DNA of 64,000 bases from contig JAIOHL010000117.1 in the NCBI GenBank assembly GCA_019913005.1, positions 1 to 64,000 of the forward strand, read 5' to 3'. The translations under genes were made by a program, and so were the position numbers. Shown here piece after piece: positions 53,753-61,723 of the stretch. The notes beneath the pieces were generated by a model. It was not told the origin of the DNA. It was given only the letters and a program-made list of their open reading frames with translations, and ran no database searches. Source of the stretch: Anaerolineae bacterium (GTDB taxonomy: Bacteria; Chloroflexota; Anaerolineae; Aggregatilineales; J027). Position 1 is the stretch's first letter, and each line of letters begins with the position of its first letter.

Positions 53753-56104
53753 ATGACCATCATCTACTTAACCCTCTGTTGGGCAGGGGGCATTATCTTT
53801 GCCGAACTGCTCGATGAACGCTGGCCCTATGGCATCGCCGCGACCATTTTGGCCTGTCTGTTGGTGTTGTTCCGAGATCGTAAAGACTGGCGACTGTACA
53901 TCGCTTGTGGCCTCTTTTTCGCGTTAGGGGCATTGCGTTTACAGGAGGCTCTACCAGAAAAATCGCCTGACCACATCTCCCACCTCAACAATCAGGGCAT
54001 CGTCACCATTTTTGGCGTGGTATGGGATGCGCCGGATGTCCACGAGACCTATACCAACGTGCGGCTCAACGTAGATGAAGCCATCTGGTTAGGCAAACAG
54101 CAACCCCGTGAAGGCTTGGTCTTGGTGCGATTACCTGCCAATACGGATGTGCAGTATGGAGATCGGTTGTTGGTGACAGGGCAGTTATTCCCTCCACCCG
54201 AACTTGACACCTTCTCGTATCAGGAAAAACTGGCCCGTGAAGGCGTTTTCAGCACCATGCAGCTTCAGACGTTCCAAAAATTGGATGAACATCAGGGGCG
54301 CTGGTGGAAACAAGACCTATTGGATTTACGCGACCAGACACGTGGTTTTATTGAAGACGCCCTGCCCGAACCCCAAGCCAGCTTACTCAGCGGCATCTTG
54401 TTGGGGGATGATTCACGCCTATCTGAAGAAGTGCGCGACGCCTTTAACGCTACGGGGACATCTCATGTCATTGCGATTTCGGGTTTCAACATGACCCTCA
54501 TCGCCGCCATCGTCAAATCGCTACTCAGCAATTTGCTGCCGAAAAAATCATGGGCAATTTTTTTCAGCCTCGTCGTGATCATTCTTTATACTATTTTTGT
54601 CGGGGCGAATGCGGCAGTTGTCCGGGCAGCCATCATGAGCGGCCTCCTCATCACTGCCGATGGGATGCGCCGCAAAACCTATGCCCCTGCCTCGTTAGCC
54701 TTTGCTGCCATGCTTATGTCTTTATTGAATCCCTATGTATTGTGGGACATCGGCTTTCAGTTGAGTTTCGCGGCGGTGTTGGGGCTGGCTCTGCTTGTAG
54801 CACCCGCTGATAAAGTCTTCCGCAAGTTTATGCAGCACCATTTTGGGAAATCAGCCGGTGGGGAAGCCTCCAAATTCCTATCCGAGCCGCTGGTCGTCAG
54901 TATGGTGGCCCAAGTCTCGACCCTACCCGTGATCTTATTCTACTTTGGACGCTTATCCGTTTACGCGCCCGTAGTCAATTTACTGATCGTACCTGTGCAA
55001 TCCTTTGTGTTGATTTTGGGGGGCATGGCAACCTTGACAAGTTTCGTTTATGCACCTGCCGGAACGCTGCTGTATCAGGCAGCATGGCTGTTTTTGACAT
55101 GGACGACCAAGATGGTACGCGCTTTCGCCAAATTACCGGGGGCATCCCTCGAAATCTTCTTGCCGGGGTGGTTTTTGATGTTGTGCGGAGCATCCGCGAT
55201 TGGATTGGCACTTTTGACCGCCACCCGCCCGCACTGGTATGAAAATCTGCTCAAAGAACGCCGTCAACAACTTGCCCTGATCCCCAAAATTGTATTACCC
55301 GTGATTGGTGCGGTGATTTTGGGCCTCATCATACAGGCGTTAGTACGCCAACCAGATGGCGAACTACATGTGGTTTATTTAGATATGGGCCAAAGCAACA
55401 GTGCTTTGATTGAATCACCGGATGGGGCAGTCTTTTTGATTGATGGGGGTCGCTATCCTACACGACTATTGACTGAATTGGGCGATCACCTGCCACCCAA
55501 TAATCGCCAGATTGACGTGCTGTGGATTACCAGCGATCAACCGGAGGACATCAGCGCCTTGTTGATCGTTGTGGAACGCTATGAAATCAAAGCTGCCATT
55601 ACCTCTGTCGGCGATACCACTGAAGCAGATTATTACAACCTCATTCAAGCCTTGCAACAGGACAAAACCCCGATTATCCAAGCCGAGGCAGGCTATCAAA
55701 TTCAAACCGGGGATGGGGTGCAAATAACGGTTGTCGCGCCCCACGTGGATGCGAATTCATTGGTACTCCGCCTGCAATATGGCGAATCCGTGTTCCTATT
55801 CACCAACAGCCTAGACGAAGATGAGGAACAGGCATTGCTGACTGACAGTCGTCATCTCGTTCAAGCCAATGTGCTGCAAGCCGCCGACCATGCCGCGCCC
55901 GATAGCAACAGCGCCGCGTGGATTGAGGCGGTCAATCCGCAGGTAGTTGTCGTGCAATATGACCCCGCCAGCCGCGACCCCGGTGCTGATTCAGGCGTGA
56001 TGGCACGTTTCAGCAACCGGAGCGTATATCGGACTGACCGGAATGGCACAATTGAACTGGTAAGTGATGGTAAGCGGCTTAAAATCTATACGGAAGAAAA
56101 CTAG
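53753..56104 (+). CDS. comEC: ComEC/Rec2 DNA-uptake channel protein with degenerate C-terminal domain
   Basis: ComEC forms the inner-membrane channel for transforming DNA. The 783-aa protein follows the plan: two N-terminal membrane segments, a DUF4131-type OB domain (about 60-210), and the Competence domain with the GTSHVIAISGFNMTLIAAIV signature and several membrane segments (about 230-520). The C-terminal part (about 530-783) is a metallo-beta-lactamase-like domain, with LDMGQSNSALIESPDGAVFLIDGG, but the metal ligands are gone: SHxxxDH is WITSDQPEDIS, the following GD is TNSLDED, and HHGS is DHAAPDSNS. Its stop overlaps the convergent cmk stop by four bases. Confidence 0.92.
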   Translation: MTIIYLTLCWAGGIIFAELLDERWPYGIAATILACLLVLFRDRKDWRLYIACGLFFALGALRLQEALPEKSPDHISHLNNQGIVTIFGVVWDAPDVHETYTNVRLNVDEAIWLGKQQPREGLVLVRLPANTDVQYGDRLLVTGQLFPPPELDTFSYQEKLAREGVFSTMQLQTFQKLDEHQGRWWKQDLLDLRDQTRGFIEDALPEPQASLLSGILLGDDSRLSEEVRDAFNATGTSHVIAISGFNMTLIAAIVKSLLSNLLPKKSWAIFFSLVVIILYTIFVGANAAVVRAAIMSGLLITADGMRRKTYAPASLAFAAMLMSLLNPYVLWDIGFQLSFAAVLGLALLVAPADKVFRKFMQHHFGKSAGGEASKFLSEPLVVSMVAQVSTLPVILFYFGRLSVYAPVVNLLIVPVQSFVLILGGMATLTSFVYAPAGTLLYQAAWLFLTWTTKMVRAFAKLPGASLEIFLPGWFLMLCGASAIGLALLTATRPHWYENLLKERRQQLALIPKIVLPVIGAVILGLIIQALVRQPDGELHVVYLDMGQSNSALIESPDGAVFLIDGGRYPTRLLTELGDHLPPNNRQIDVLWITSDQPEDISALLIVVERYEIKAAITSVGDTTEADYYNLIQALQQDKTPIIQAEAGYQIQTGDGVQITVVAPHVDANSLVLRLQYGESVFLFTNSLDEDEEQALLTDSRHLVQANVLQAADHAAPDSNSAAWIEAVNPQVVVVQYDPASRDPGADSGVMARFSNRSVYRTDRNGTIELVSDGKRLKIYTEEN

Positions 56105-56790
56105 GCAGGCTGCCAGATTTCCAATTTTTCCCCGATTTCATCCAGCACCTGCTCGATGGTTTTGTTATCGGTGCTGATATAAATAGCATCCTCGGCTTGG
56201 CGCAGCGGGGATACTTCGCGCTGGCTGTCAATACGATCTCGCTCAATCATGGCGGCTTCAATTTCCTTTAGATTGGCGGTCTGGCCTTTGCTAATGCGTT
56301 CATGATAACGACGACGGGCACGTTCCTGAATCGAGGCGTCAATGTAGAACTTCACATCGGCATTCGGCAAAACAACCGTGCCAATATCCCGGCCCGCCAT
56401 AATGATTTTGCCCTGTGAGGCAATGCGGCGCTGTTGTTCAACTAAGGCGGCTCGGACGCTGCCAATCGCGGAAAGGGCTGAAACCCACGCTTCTACCTGT
56501 GGGCTGCGGATTTGATCAGTTACATCTTCGCTGGCAACAAGAACCGTATAGGGGTGAGCCGAATCTCCATTTTTGGGATGAATATCAATGCGGGTTTGGT
56601 GTGTAAGGTTGGTGAGGGCTTCAACATCCGAAAAAGCGATGTTGGCGCGGAGGGCCACGAGAGTCATCGTGCGATAAAAAATACCTGTGTCAATGAACAA
56701 ATACCCATAACGTTCAGCCAATTGGTGGGAAATAGTGCTTTTCCCGGAACCTGCCGGGCCGTCAACGGCTATAATGCTGGGTAGTGACAA
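56101..56790 (-). CDS. cmk: Cytidylate kinase
   Basis: CMP/dCMP kinase of 229 aa in the pyrimidine nucleotide pathway. P-loop GPAGSGKST, FIDTGIFYRTMTLVAL, AGRDIGTVVLPNADVKFYIDA and the lid region RARRRYHE with RDRIDSQREVSPLRQAEDAIYISTDN are the family hallmarks. The DxxxxxREVSPL block is typical of bacterial CMP kinases. It converges with comEC. Confidence 0.95.
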   Translation of the reverse strand: MSLPSIIAVDGPAGSGKSTISHQLAERYGYLFIDTGIFYRTMTLVALRANIAFSDVEALTNLTHQTRIDIHPKNGDSAHPYTVLVASEDVTDQIRSPQVEAWVSALSAIGSVRAALVEQQRRIASQGKIIMAGRDIGTVVLPNADVKFYIDASIQERARRRYHERISKGQTANLKEIEAAMIERDRIDSQREVSPLRQAEDAIYISTDNKTIEQVLDEIGEKLEIWQPA

Positions 56791-56993
56791 TTTGGGAACT
56801 CCCCCTTTAGGCTAGATTGTCAAGGTGCAGGGTAAAAAACCTTTAAAACTATAACCGAGAATACCCCCTTCAGACAACCTAATTTCTTATTAAAAGTCAG
56901 CTAGAAAATTGAAACTCTCTCCCCGTATCTCCTAGATATCTCATGCGTCTTAAATAACAGAACATGCATCATCCTTAGCTGAGGGCCGAACTG

Positions 56994-57563
56994 ATGGAGA
57001 GTGAAATACAACTTTTGCGACAAGCACGTGAATTCAATGAAGAGGCGCTTGCCGCGATTTTTGATACTTACTATCGCCCGTTATATCGCTACTTGTATCA
57101 CCAGACTGGACATGTCCAAACAGCCGAGGATTTGACCGCGAAAGTATTTCAGCGCTTTTTGGAAGCACTGCATAAAGGTCAAGGGCCAGAAAAAAACCTC
57201 AAGGCATGGTTATTCAAAGTTGCTCATCATTTAGCGATTGATGAGTTGCGCCGTTTTGCCCTTCGGGATCATATGCCCCTCGATGAACAGTTAATTGATG
57301 TCAAGCTAGGCATGGATGAACACCTTTATATTACCCATGAAACCGAGCGTGTCCATCTTGCTCTGAATAAGCTAACCCCTCAGCAAAGAGCCGTCATTAT
57401 CTTGCATTTTCTAGAGGGCCTAGAGAACGCTGAAATCGCCCATATCCTACATTCCACGATTGGGGCGGTTAAAGCCCTCCAACATCGTGCCTTAGCCACC
57501 CTACGCCGCCAGCTTATTCCAGACCCCGTTGAAGGAGAACCCAATGAACAACCAGTCCTTTGA
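56994..57563 (+). CDS. ECF-type RNA polymerase sigma factor
   Basis: A 189-aa extracytoplasmic-function sigma factor. Region 2: EALAAIFDTYYRPLYRYLYHQTGHVQTAEDLTAKVFQRFLEAL and LKAWLFKVAHHLAIDELRR; region 4: LALNKLTPQQRAVIILHFLEGLENAEIAHILHSTIGAVKALQHRALATLRR, an HTH for the -35 element. Its 3' end overlaps the start of the membrane-bound WD40 gene by 20 bases, so the two are translated together. ECF factors are normally held by an adjacent membrane anti-sigma factor, and the WD40 protein is the obvious candidate. Confidence 0.95.
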   Translation: MESEIQLLRQAREFNEEALAAIFDTYYRPLYRYLYHQTGHVQTAEDLTAKVFQRFLEALHKGQGPEKNLKAWLFKVAHHLAIDELRRFALRDHMPLDEQLIDVKLGMDEHLYITHETERVHLALNKLTPQQRAVIILHFLEGLENAEIAHILHSTIGAVKALQHRALATLRRQLIPDPVEGEPNEQPVL

Positions 57564-59844
57564 GGAACAGATTACAAACGCCATGCGCAATATCCCAGAG
57601 CCAAATCCAGCCAAAGAAAGCGCCACTCGGGCCACATTTTTAGCCGAAGCGCGTCATATGCGCGAACACCCCTACCGTCTCTGGCAGCACCCCCACAGCC
57701 GCAAATGGATGATCGCCGCCGCTGCGATTCTTATTTTCTTAATCGGGGGATTCGCCTTATCAGTGCAAAATATCCGGCAAGCTAATTCAGATGCCACTGT
57801 GCAAGCCGAAGTTATCCCGCCCGACAATAACCCTAGCCTGCACCAAGGCCTAACCCCAACACCCACTCAAGAACAGATTGGTGCCTCCCCTATCACCGCC
57901 GAAAATGCTGCTCAGGTGGTCGAATTGCAGCGATTTGGGACAGGCACCATGAACGGGGCAGTTTGGTCGCCTGATGGAAAAGAATTAGCCTTGTATGGGG
58001 CACTGGGCATTTGGTTCTACGACACAAGCGATTTTGATACGGCACCGCGTTTTGTTGAGAGCGATACTTACATCAACGATGCAGCCTACAGTCCTAATGG
58101 TTCATTATTTGCAGTTGCTACCAACGATGGATCAGTGAATCTTCTGGAAACAAATATCGGCACACTAAAAATGAAAATCGAAGCTCATCAAGGACGGGCA
58201 CTGCATCTTGCTTTTAGCCCAGACAGCCAAATTATCGCATCTACCGGGGACGAAGATAAAAGCGTGCGGGTTTGGTCAGTAGAAACAGGTCGTGAATTGA
58301 TTGTATTTAGCGACTTTTTTGCTAACCCAATGAGTGTTGAAGCACTAAGTTTTTCACCTGATGGCATAACCCTTGCGGCGGCTGGCATGAGAGATATCTA
58401 CACCCCTGTAGATCGTGAAGGTTTTTCACGTTGGAGTGTTCAGCCCGCCGTCTTAGTATGGGATATCGAGCAGAAAAATTTGGTCACGACCCTGCTCGGT
58501 ATGGATGAACGTATCTCCGGCCTTGCCTATAGTAATGATAGTAAGCAAATCGCAGCATCAACTTGGAATGACTCAATTTACATTTGGAATATTGGTAAAA
58601 ACAGTGCCGCAATCCAAAACGAGCCTCTGATAAGCCTCAGGGATTCGGTTAATCAACTAAACGGTATAGATTACAGCCCAACTGAGGATATCCTTGCCTC
58701 GGTATCTTTCGGCGGACAAGTACAACTTTGGAGTGTCGCAGACCAAGAAACGACAGAAACACTGCCGATAGAATTTGACGGGGAATATATACGTTTCGAT
58801 AACCCCGTTGGTGTTGAGTTTAGCCCTGATGGCCAAAAACTAGCTGCTTGGGACCTAGATGGCCCCGTGATAATCTGGAACATCTCACCCACTGGCGACT
58901 CTTCAGTGGCGACGATTATCCGCGCTTTTAATGATCCCTTTACCGTGATTTCAGCCAGTTCCGATGATTCAAGGGTGGCCGCTGGAACTCAGATTGGTTA
59001 TGTCGCTGTATGGGATTTACAGACAGGTGAGTTAACCGCCAATTGGTCGCCTGATGAACCAAATACCTTCTTATATGACATTCAATTCAAGCCGAACAGT
59101 CCCCTTTTAGCAATAGGTTTGCAAGGCGGGGAAAAAGGTTTAGACATTTGGGATACAAGCAATTCCGGCGAAACAGTGCCCGAATTTGCTACAGATTATC
59201 TAAACCCAACCACCATTTCGACAGGTTATATTGCTGCTCAGGTGGCCTTCAACCCAGATGGCAGCCAAATGGTATCCGCTGGGGCATTTTCGGAAGACAT
59301 ATTAACTTTGTGGGATGTGGCGTCTGGGGAGCCGAGAGGGTCATTAAACATTCCAAATTCCTCGAGTAGTTTCTATCTGATCAGTGACCTTATCTTCAGT
59401 CCAGATAATAAGACGGTTATTTTTGTGCAAACCGAGAGCCGTGCTCTGATAGTTTGGGATAGTACCAACCCTGAAGAGTACCATTTGGTCGAGGGTCATA
59501 GCGGATATGTGAGGGCGATTGCGATCACGGCTGATGGAACGATGCTGGCCTCGGTAGATATGGAACAAAACCTCATCTTGTGGGATACCGCTACATGGCA
59601 GGAAATAGCCTATATCAAGCATATCGGTGGAAACAGTGCCCTTGCCTTTAGCCAAGACGGACAACTATTGGCGATAGCTGGCTATGACGGAGAAATTTAT
59701 CTGTGGAATGTCAGCTCTCAGTCTCTAGTAACGACCCTTCACGGACACACTACACAAGTAACCGACATGGTTTTTACGCATGACGGCACACGATTGATTT
59801 CGAGTAGTTTTGACGGCACGGTTCGGGTGTGGGGCCTGCAATAG
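57544..59844 (+). CDS. Membrane-anchored WD40 beta-propeller protein, candidate anti-sigma factor
   Basis: A 766-aa protein: a 54-residue cytoplasmic N-terminus (NNQSFEEQITNAMRNIPEPNPAK...), one membrane segment at about 55-73 (KWMIAAAAILIFLIGGFALS), a Thr/Pro-rich linker, and about 12 WD40 repeats from residue 130 to the end. The repeats are seen in VWSPDGKELALYG, FSPDSQIIASTGDEDKSVRVWS, FSPDGITLAAAG, YSNDSKQIAAS, FSPDGQKLAAWDLDG and the final LISSSFDGTVRVWGLQ. The propeller lies outside the membrane. With the ECF gene overlapping by 20 bases, it is probably an anti-sigma sensor. It lacks a visible zinc-type His-x3-Cys-x2-Cys anti-sigma motif. Confidence 0.85.
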   Translation: MNNQSFEEQITNAMRNIPEPNPAKESATRATFLAEARHMREHPYRLWQHPHSRKWMIAAAAILIFLIGGFALSVQNIRQANSDATVQAEVIPPDNNPSLHQGLTPTPTQEQIGASPITAENAAQVVELQRFGTGTMNGAVWSPDGKELALYGALGIWFYDTSDFDTAPRFVESDTYINDAAYSPNGSLFAVATNDGSVNLLETNIGTLKMKIEAHQGRALHLAFSPDSQIIASTGDEDKSVRVWSVETGRELIVFSDFFANPMSVEALSFSPDGITLAAAGMRDIYTPVDREGFSRWSVQPAVLVWDIEQKNLVTTLLGMDERISGLAYSNDSKQIAASTWNDSIYIWNIGKNSAAIQNEPLISLRDSVNQLNGIDYSPTEDILASVSFGGQVQLWSVADQETTETLPIEFDGEYIRFDNPVGVEFSPDGQKLAAWDLDGPVIIWNISPTGDSSVATIIRAFNDPFTVISASSDDSRVAAGTQIGYVAVWDLQTGELTANWSPDEPNTFLYDIQFKPNSPLLAIGLQGGEKGLDIWDTSNSGETVPEFATDYLNPTTISTGYIAAQVAFNPDGSQMVSAGAFSEDILTLWDVASGEPRGSLNIPNSSSSFYLISDLIFSPDNKTVIFVQTESRALIVWDSTNPEEYHLVEGHSGYVRAIAITADGTMLASVDMEQNLILWDTATWQEIAYIKHIGGNSALAFSQDGQLLAIAGYDGEIYLWNVSSQSLVTTLHGHTTQVTDMVFTHDGTRLISSSFDGTVRVWGLQ

Positions 59845-59853
59845 ACACAAACA

Positions 59854-59876
59854 GGGGAGGTTGTAGTGACCTCCCC
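59854..59876. terminator. Intrinsic terminator after WD40 gene
   Basis: GGGGAGGT (59854-59861) pairs perfectly with ACCTCCCC (59869-59876) around a seven-base loop, 10 bases after the stop; the run of Ts after it is short (ATATATTTT). Confidence 0.75.
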
Positions 59877-59914
59877 ATATATTTTCTTATGGTATCAAGA
59901 CAGCCCAAGCCAAG

Positions 59915-60232
59915 TTAGGCTTTTTGCCCGTCCGAGGCGGATTCACTGTTGGCAGGTGCGTCACTCTTGACCTTGACCGCTTTATCGGGGGTCGCAGCAA
60001 CCTGTTCGTCCTGATCTTCCCAACTGACAATCCAGATGCACAAACCAGACACGACAATCGAAGCCACAATCAGCGCAATCCAGTTCGTGGTAGTGAGGCC
60101 CACATCACGGGCTTCATAAATCAAAATGGCAATGATGCCAACCGACAATACCACCCATGCCGAAATGCGCGGATAGCGATCAATAATCGCAATCACATTA
60201 CTCAGGCCGGGGATTTGCTTTAAGCGTTCCAC
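59915..60232 (-). CDS. Small two-segment membrane protein
   Basis: A 105-aa protein with two membrane segments (about 24-40 and 48-70) and a charged, Asp/Lys/Ala-rich C-terminal tail (SWEDQDEQVAATPDKAVKVKSDA...). I do not recognise it. It lies 54 bases downstream of the CoaE-GNAT fusion gene on the same strand and is probably on the same transcript. Confidence 0.7.
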   Translation of the reverse strand: MERLKQIPGLSNVIAIIDRYPRISAWVVLSVGIIAILIYEARDVGLTTTNWIALIVASIVVSGLCIWIVSWEDQDEQVAATPDKAVKVKSDAPANSESASDGQKA

Positions 60233-60286
60233 AAGTCTTACACCTTTGATTCAGAATACGGTCTTGGAAATAGACCACCCACAACA

Positions 60287-61459
60287 TCAAATGGGGGTCA
60301 ATACGCGCTCTTCACGCAGTTTCTTGGATAGGATAATCGTCCCTTGTGGCTGTGAACTACGAACGGCTTCACGCCATGCCGGGAACTTAATTTCTTCAAT
60401 TTTTGTGACCTGATAACCCAATTTATCTTTGAGCAATTGGATAATCGGGGCGGACTCGGCCTCGCGCAGATAGACAAAGGCGACTTCGCTTTGCAGCAAT
60501 TTGGATGCCTCTTCCATTTCTTCGATGAGCGGCCCCAATACAGGCGCAACTGGAATACCCGGAGGCAGGATCATTTCGCGCGACTGGGTGATCAGATTTT
60601 CGACCACAAAACTAATCGCGCCAATAATATTATGTTTGGATTCAGCCACCAAATAGGAGGTCTCGCTGAAACTGAGCATAATATCGGCATCGGTCAGGCG
60701 GGTATTTTTGGTCTTATTGATAAAGGCGGCGATTCTGCCCATGTCTTCGCGCCGAGGCCGACGAATGACGACCTCGCCAATTTCCTGATCGGTAACGGTT
60801 CGCATCGTGTCGGTGGTGCGCTTAGGCGAAGGCGTACCGGGTGCGGCACTGTTCATCTTGGCCCATGCCGCCTGCACTTGTGCCCATGTTTCATTCGGGG
60901 TACCAGAATTTTTTATGACTACTGACGCGGCACGCAGTTTATCAACCTGTGGATTCTGAATAGCAATCCGCTTACGAGCTTCTGTCTCAGAAAGGCCGCG
61001 TGTCTTCATGAGGCGCTGCAATTGAACTTCTAGCGGCGCATCCACGACCCAGATTGCATCTACCCCGCTTCCCAATTGGCCTTCCAGCAGTTTGATAGCC
61101 TCCACCACAATGACTTTTTGTGGCGCACGACTAATCAAGGTATCAATCGCGCGACTGATCACAGGGTGGGTGATTCCTTCTAGCTGCTTGAGGGCTTCGG
61201 GGTGAGAAAACGCCACCGCCCCAAGACGGCCCCGATCAATGCGACCATCGGGCGACACAATCCACTTGCCAAACCACTCGATTACGGGACGATAGGCAGG
61301 AGCATTGGGAGCCATTACTTGATGCGCTAATCCATCCGCATCAATTGTATAAGCGCCGAGATGCTGAAGCATATTCCGCACCAGACTTTTGCCGGTGGCA
61401 ATATTGCCAGTGATGCCGATTACGTATTTATCTTTCCAACGGCCCACAATACCCTCCAA
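60287..61459 (-). CDS. coaE: Dephospho-CoA kinase fused to a GNAT-like domain
   Basis: Dephospho-CoA kinase makes CoA from dephospho-CoA in the last CoA step. Residues 10-205 are CoaE: P-loop ITGNIATGKS, IDADGLAHQVM, HPVISRAIDTLI and the lid region RLMKTRGLSETEARKRIAIQ. Ordinary CoaE ends near 200-210 aa. Here a linker (PGTPSPKRTTDTM) leads to a second domain of about 160 aa (230-390) that looks like an acetyltransferase (GNAT): VVIRRPRREDMGRIAAFIN, YLVAESKHNIIGAISFVVENLI, EVAFVYLREAESAPIIQLLKDKLGYQVT. GNAT enzymes use acetyl-CoA, so a fusion to a CoA-making enzyme is notable. Confidence 0.88.
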   Translation of the reverse strand: MEGIVGRWKDKYVIGITGNIATGKSLVRNMLQHLGAYTIDADGLAHQVMAPNAPAYRPVIEWFGKWIVSPDGRIDRGRLGAVAFSHPEALKQLEGITHPVISRAIDTLISRAPQKVIVVEAIKLLEGQLGSGVDAIWVVDAPLEVQLQRLMKTRGLSETEARKRIAIQNPQVDKLRAASVVIKNSGTPNETWAQVQAAWAKMNSAAPGTPSPKRTTDTMRTVTDQEIGEVVIRRPRREDMGRIAAFINKTKNTRLTDADIMLSFSETSYLVAESKHNIIGAISFVVENLITQSREMILPPGIPVAPVLGPLIEEMEEASKLLQSEVAFVYLREAESAPIIQLLKDKLGYQVTKIEEIKFPAWREAVRSSQPQGTIILSKKLREERVLTPI

Positions 61460-61648
61460 TTTGCTGCGGTTGATGATGCAGGGCGGGCGATAATTGCTTA
61501 TAACCCCGTCATTTTAGCTTGCCCTGCGCTGGTAAGCAAGATGCTCCAAAAATCCCGTTAGGGTGTCACTGGTCAGGAATAGAATGGATTTGTGTGCAAA
61601 ATTAACCCTATTTTAACCACTTTTGGCGCTAGTGCATCATTTTTGGAT

Positions 61649-61665
61649 TGATTTATAATAAATCA
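61649..61665. repeat. Perfect 17-nt palindrome upstream of kinase gene
   Basis: TGATTTAT-A-ATAAATCA spans 61649-61665, perfect on both arms, in an A+T-rich space 58 bases before the kinase start. It could be a regulator site; its TATAAT-like centre could also overlap the promoter. Confidence 0.4.
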
Positions 61666-61723
61666 TAATGGTTTTATGCGAAAAGCGTCAACGGACTATT
61701 TATTTTATGGTCGGAGAAAACTA

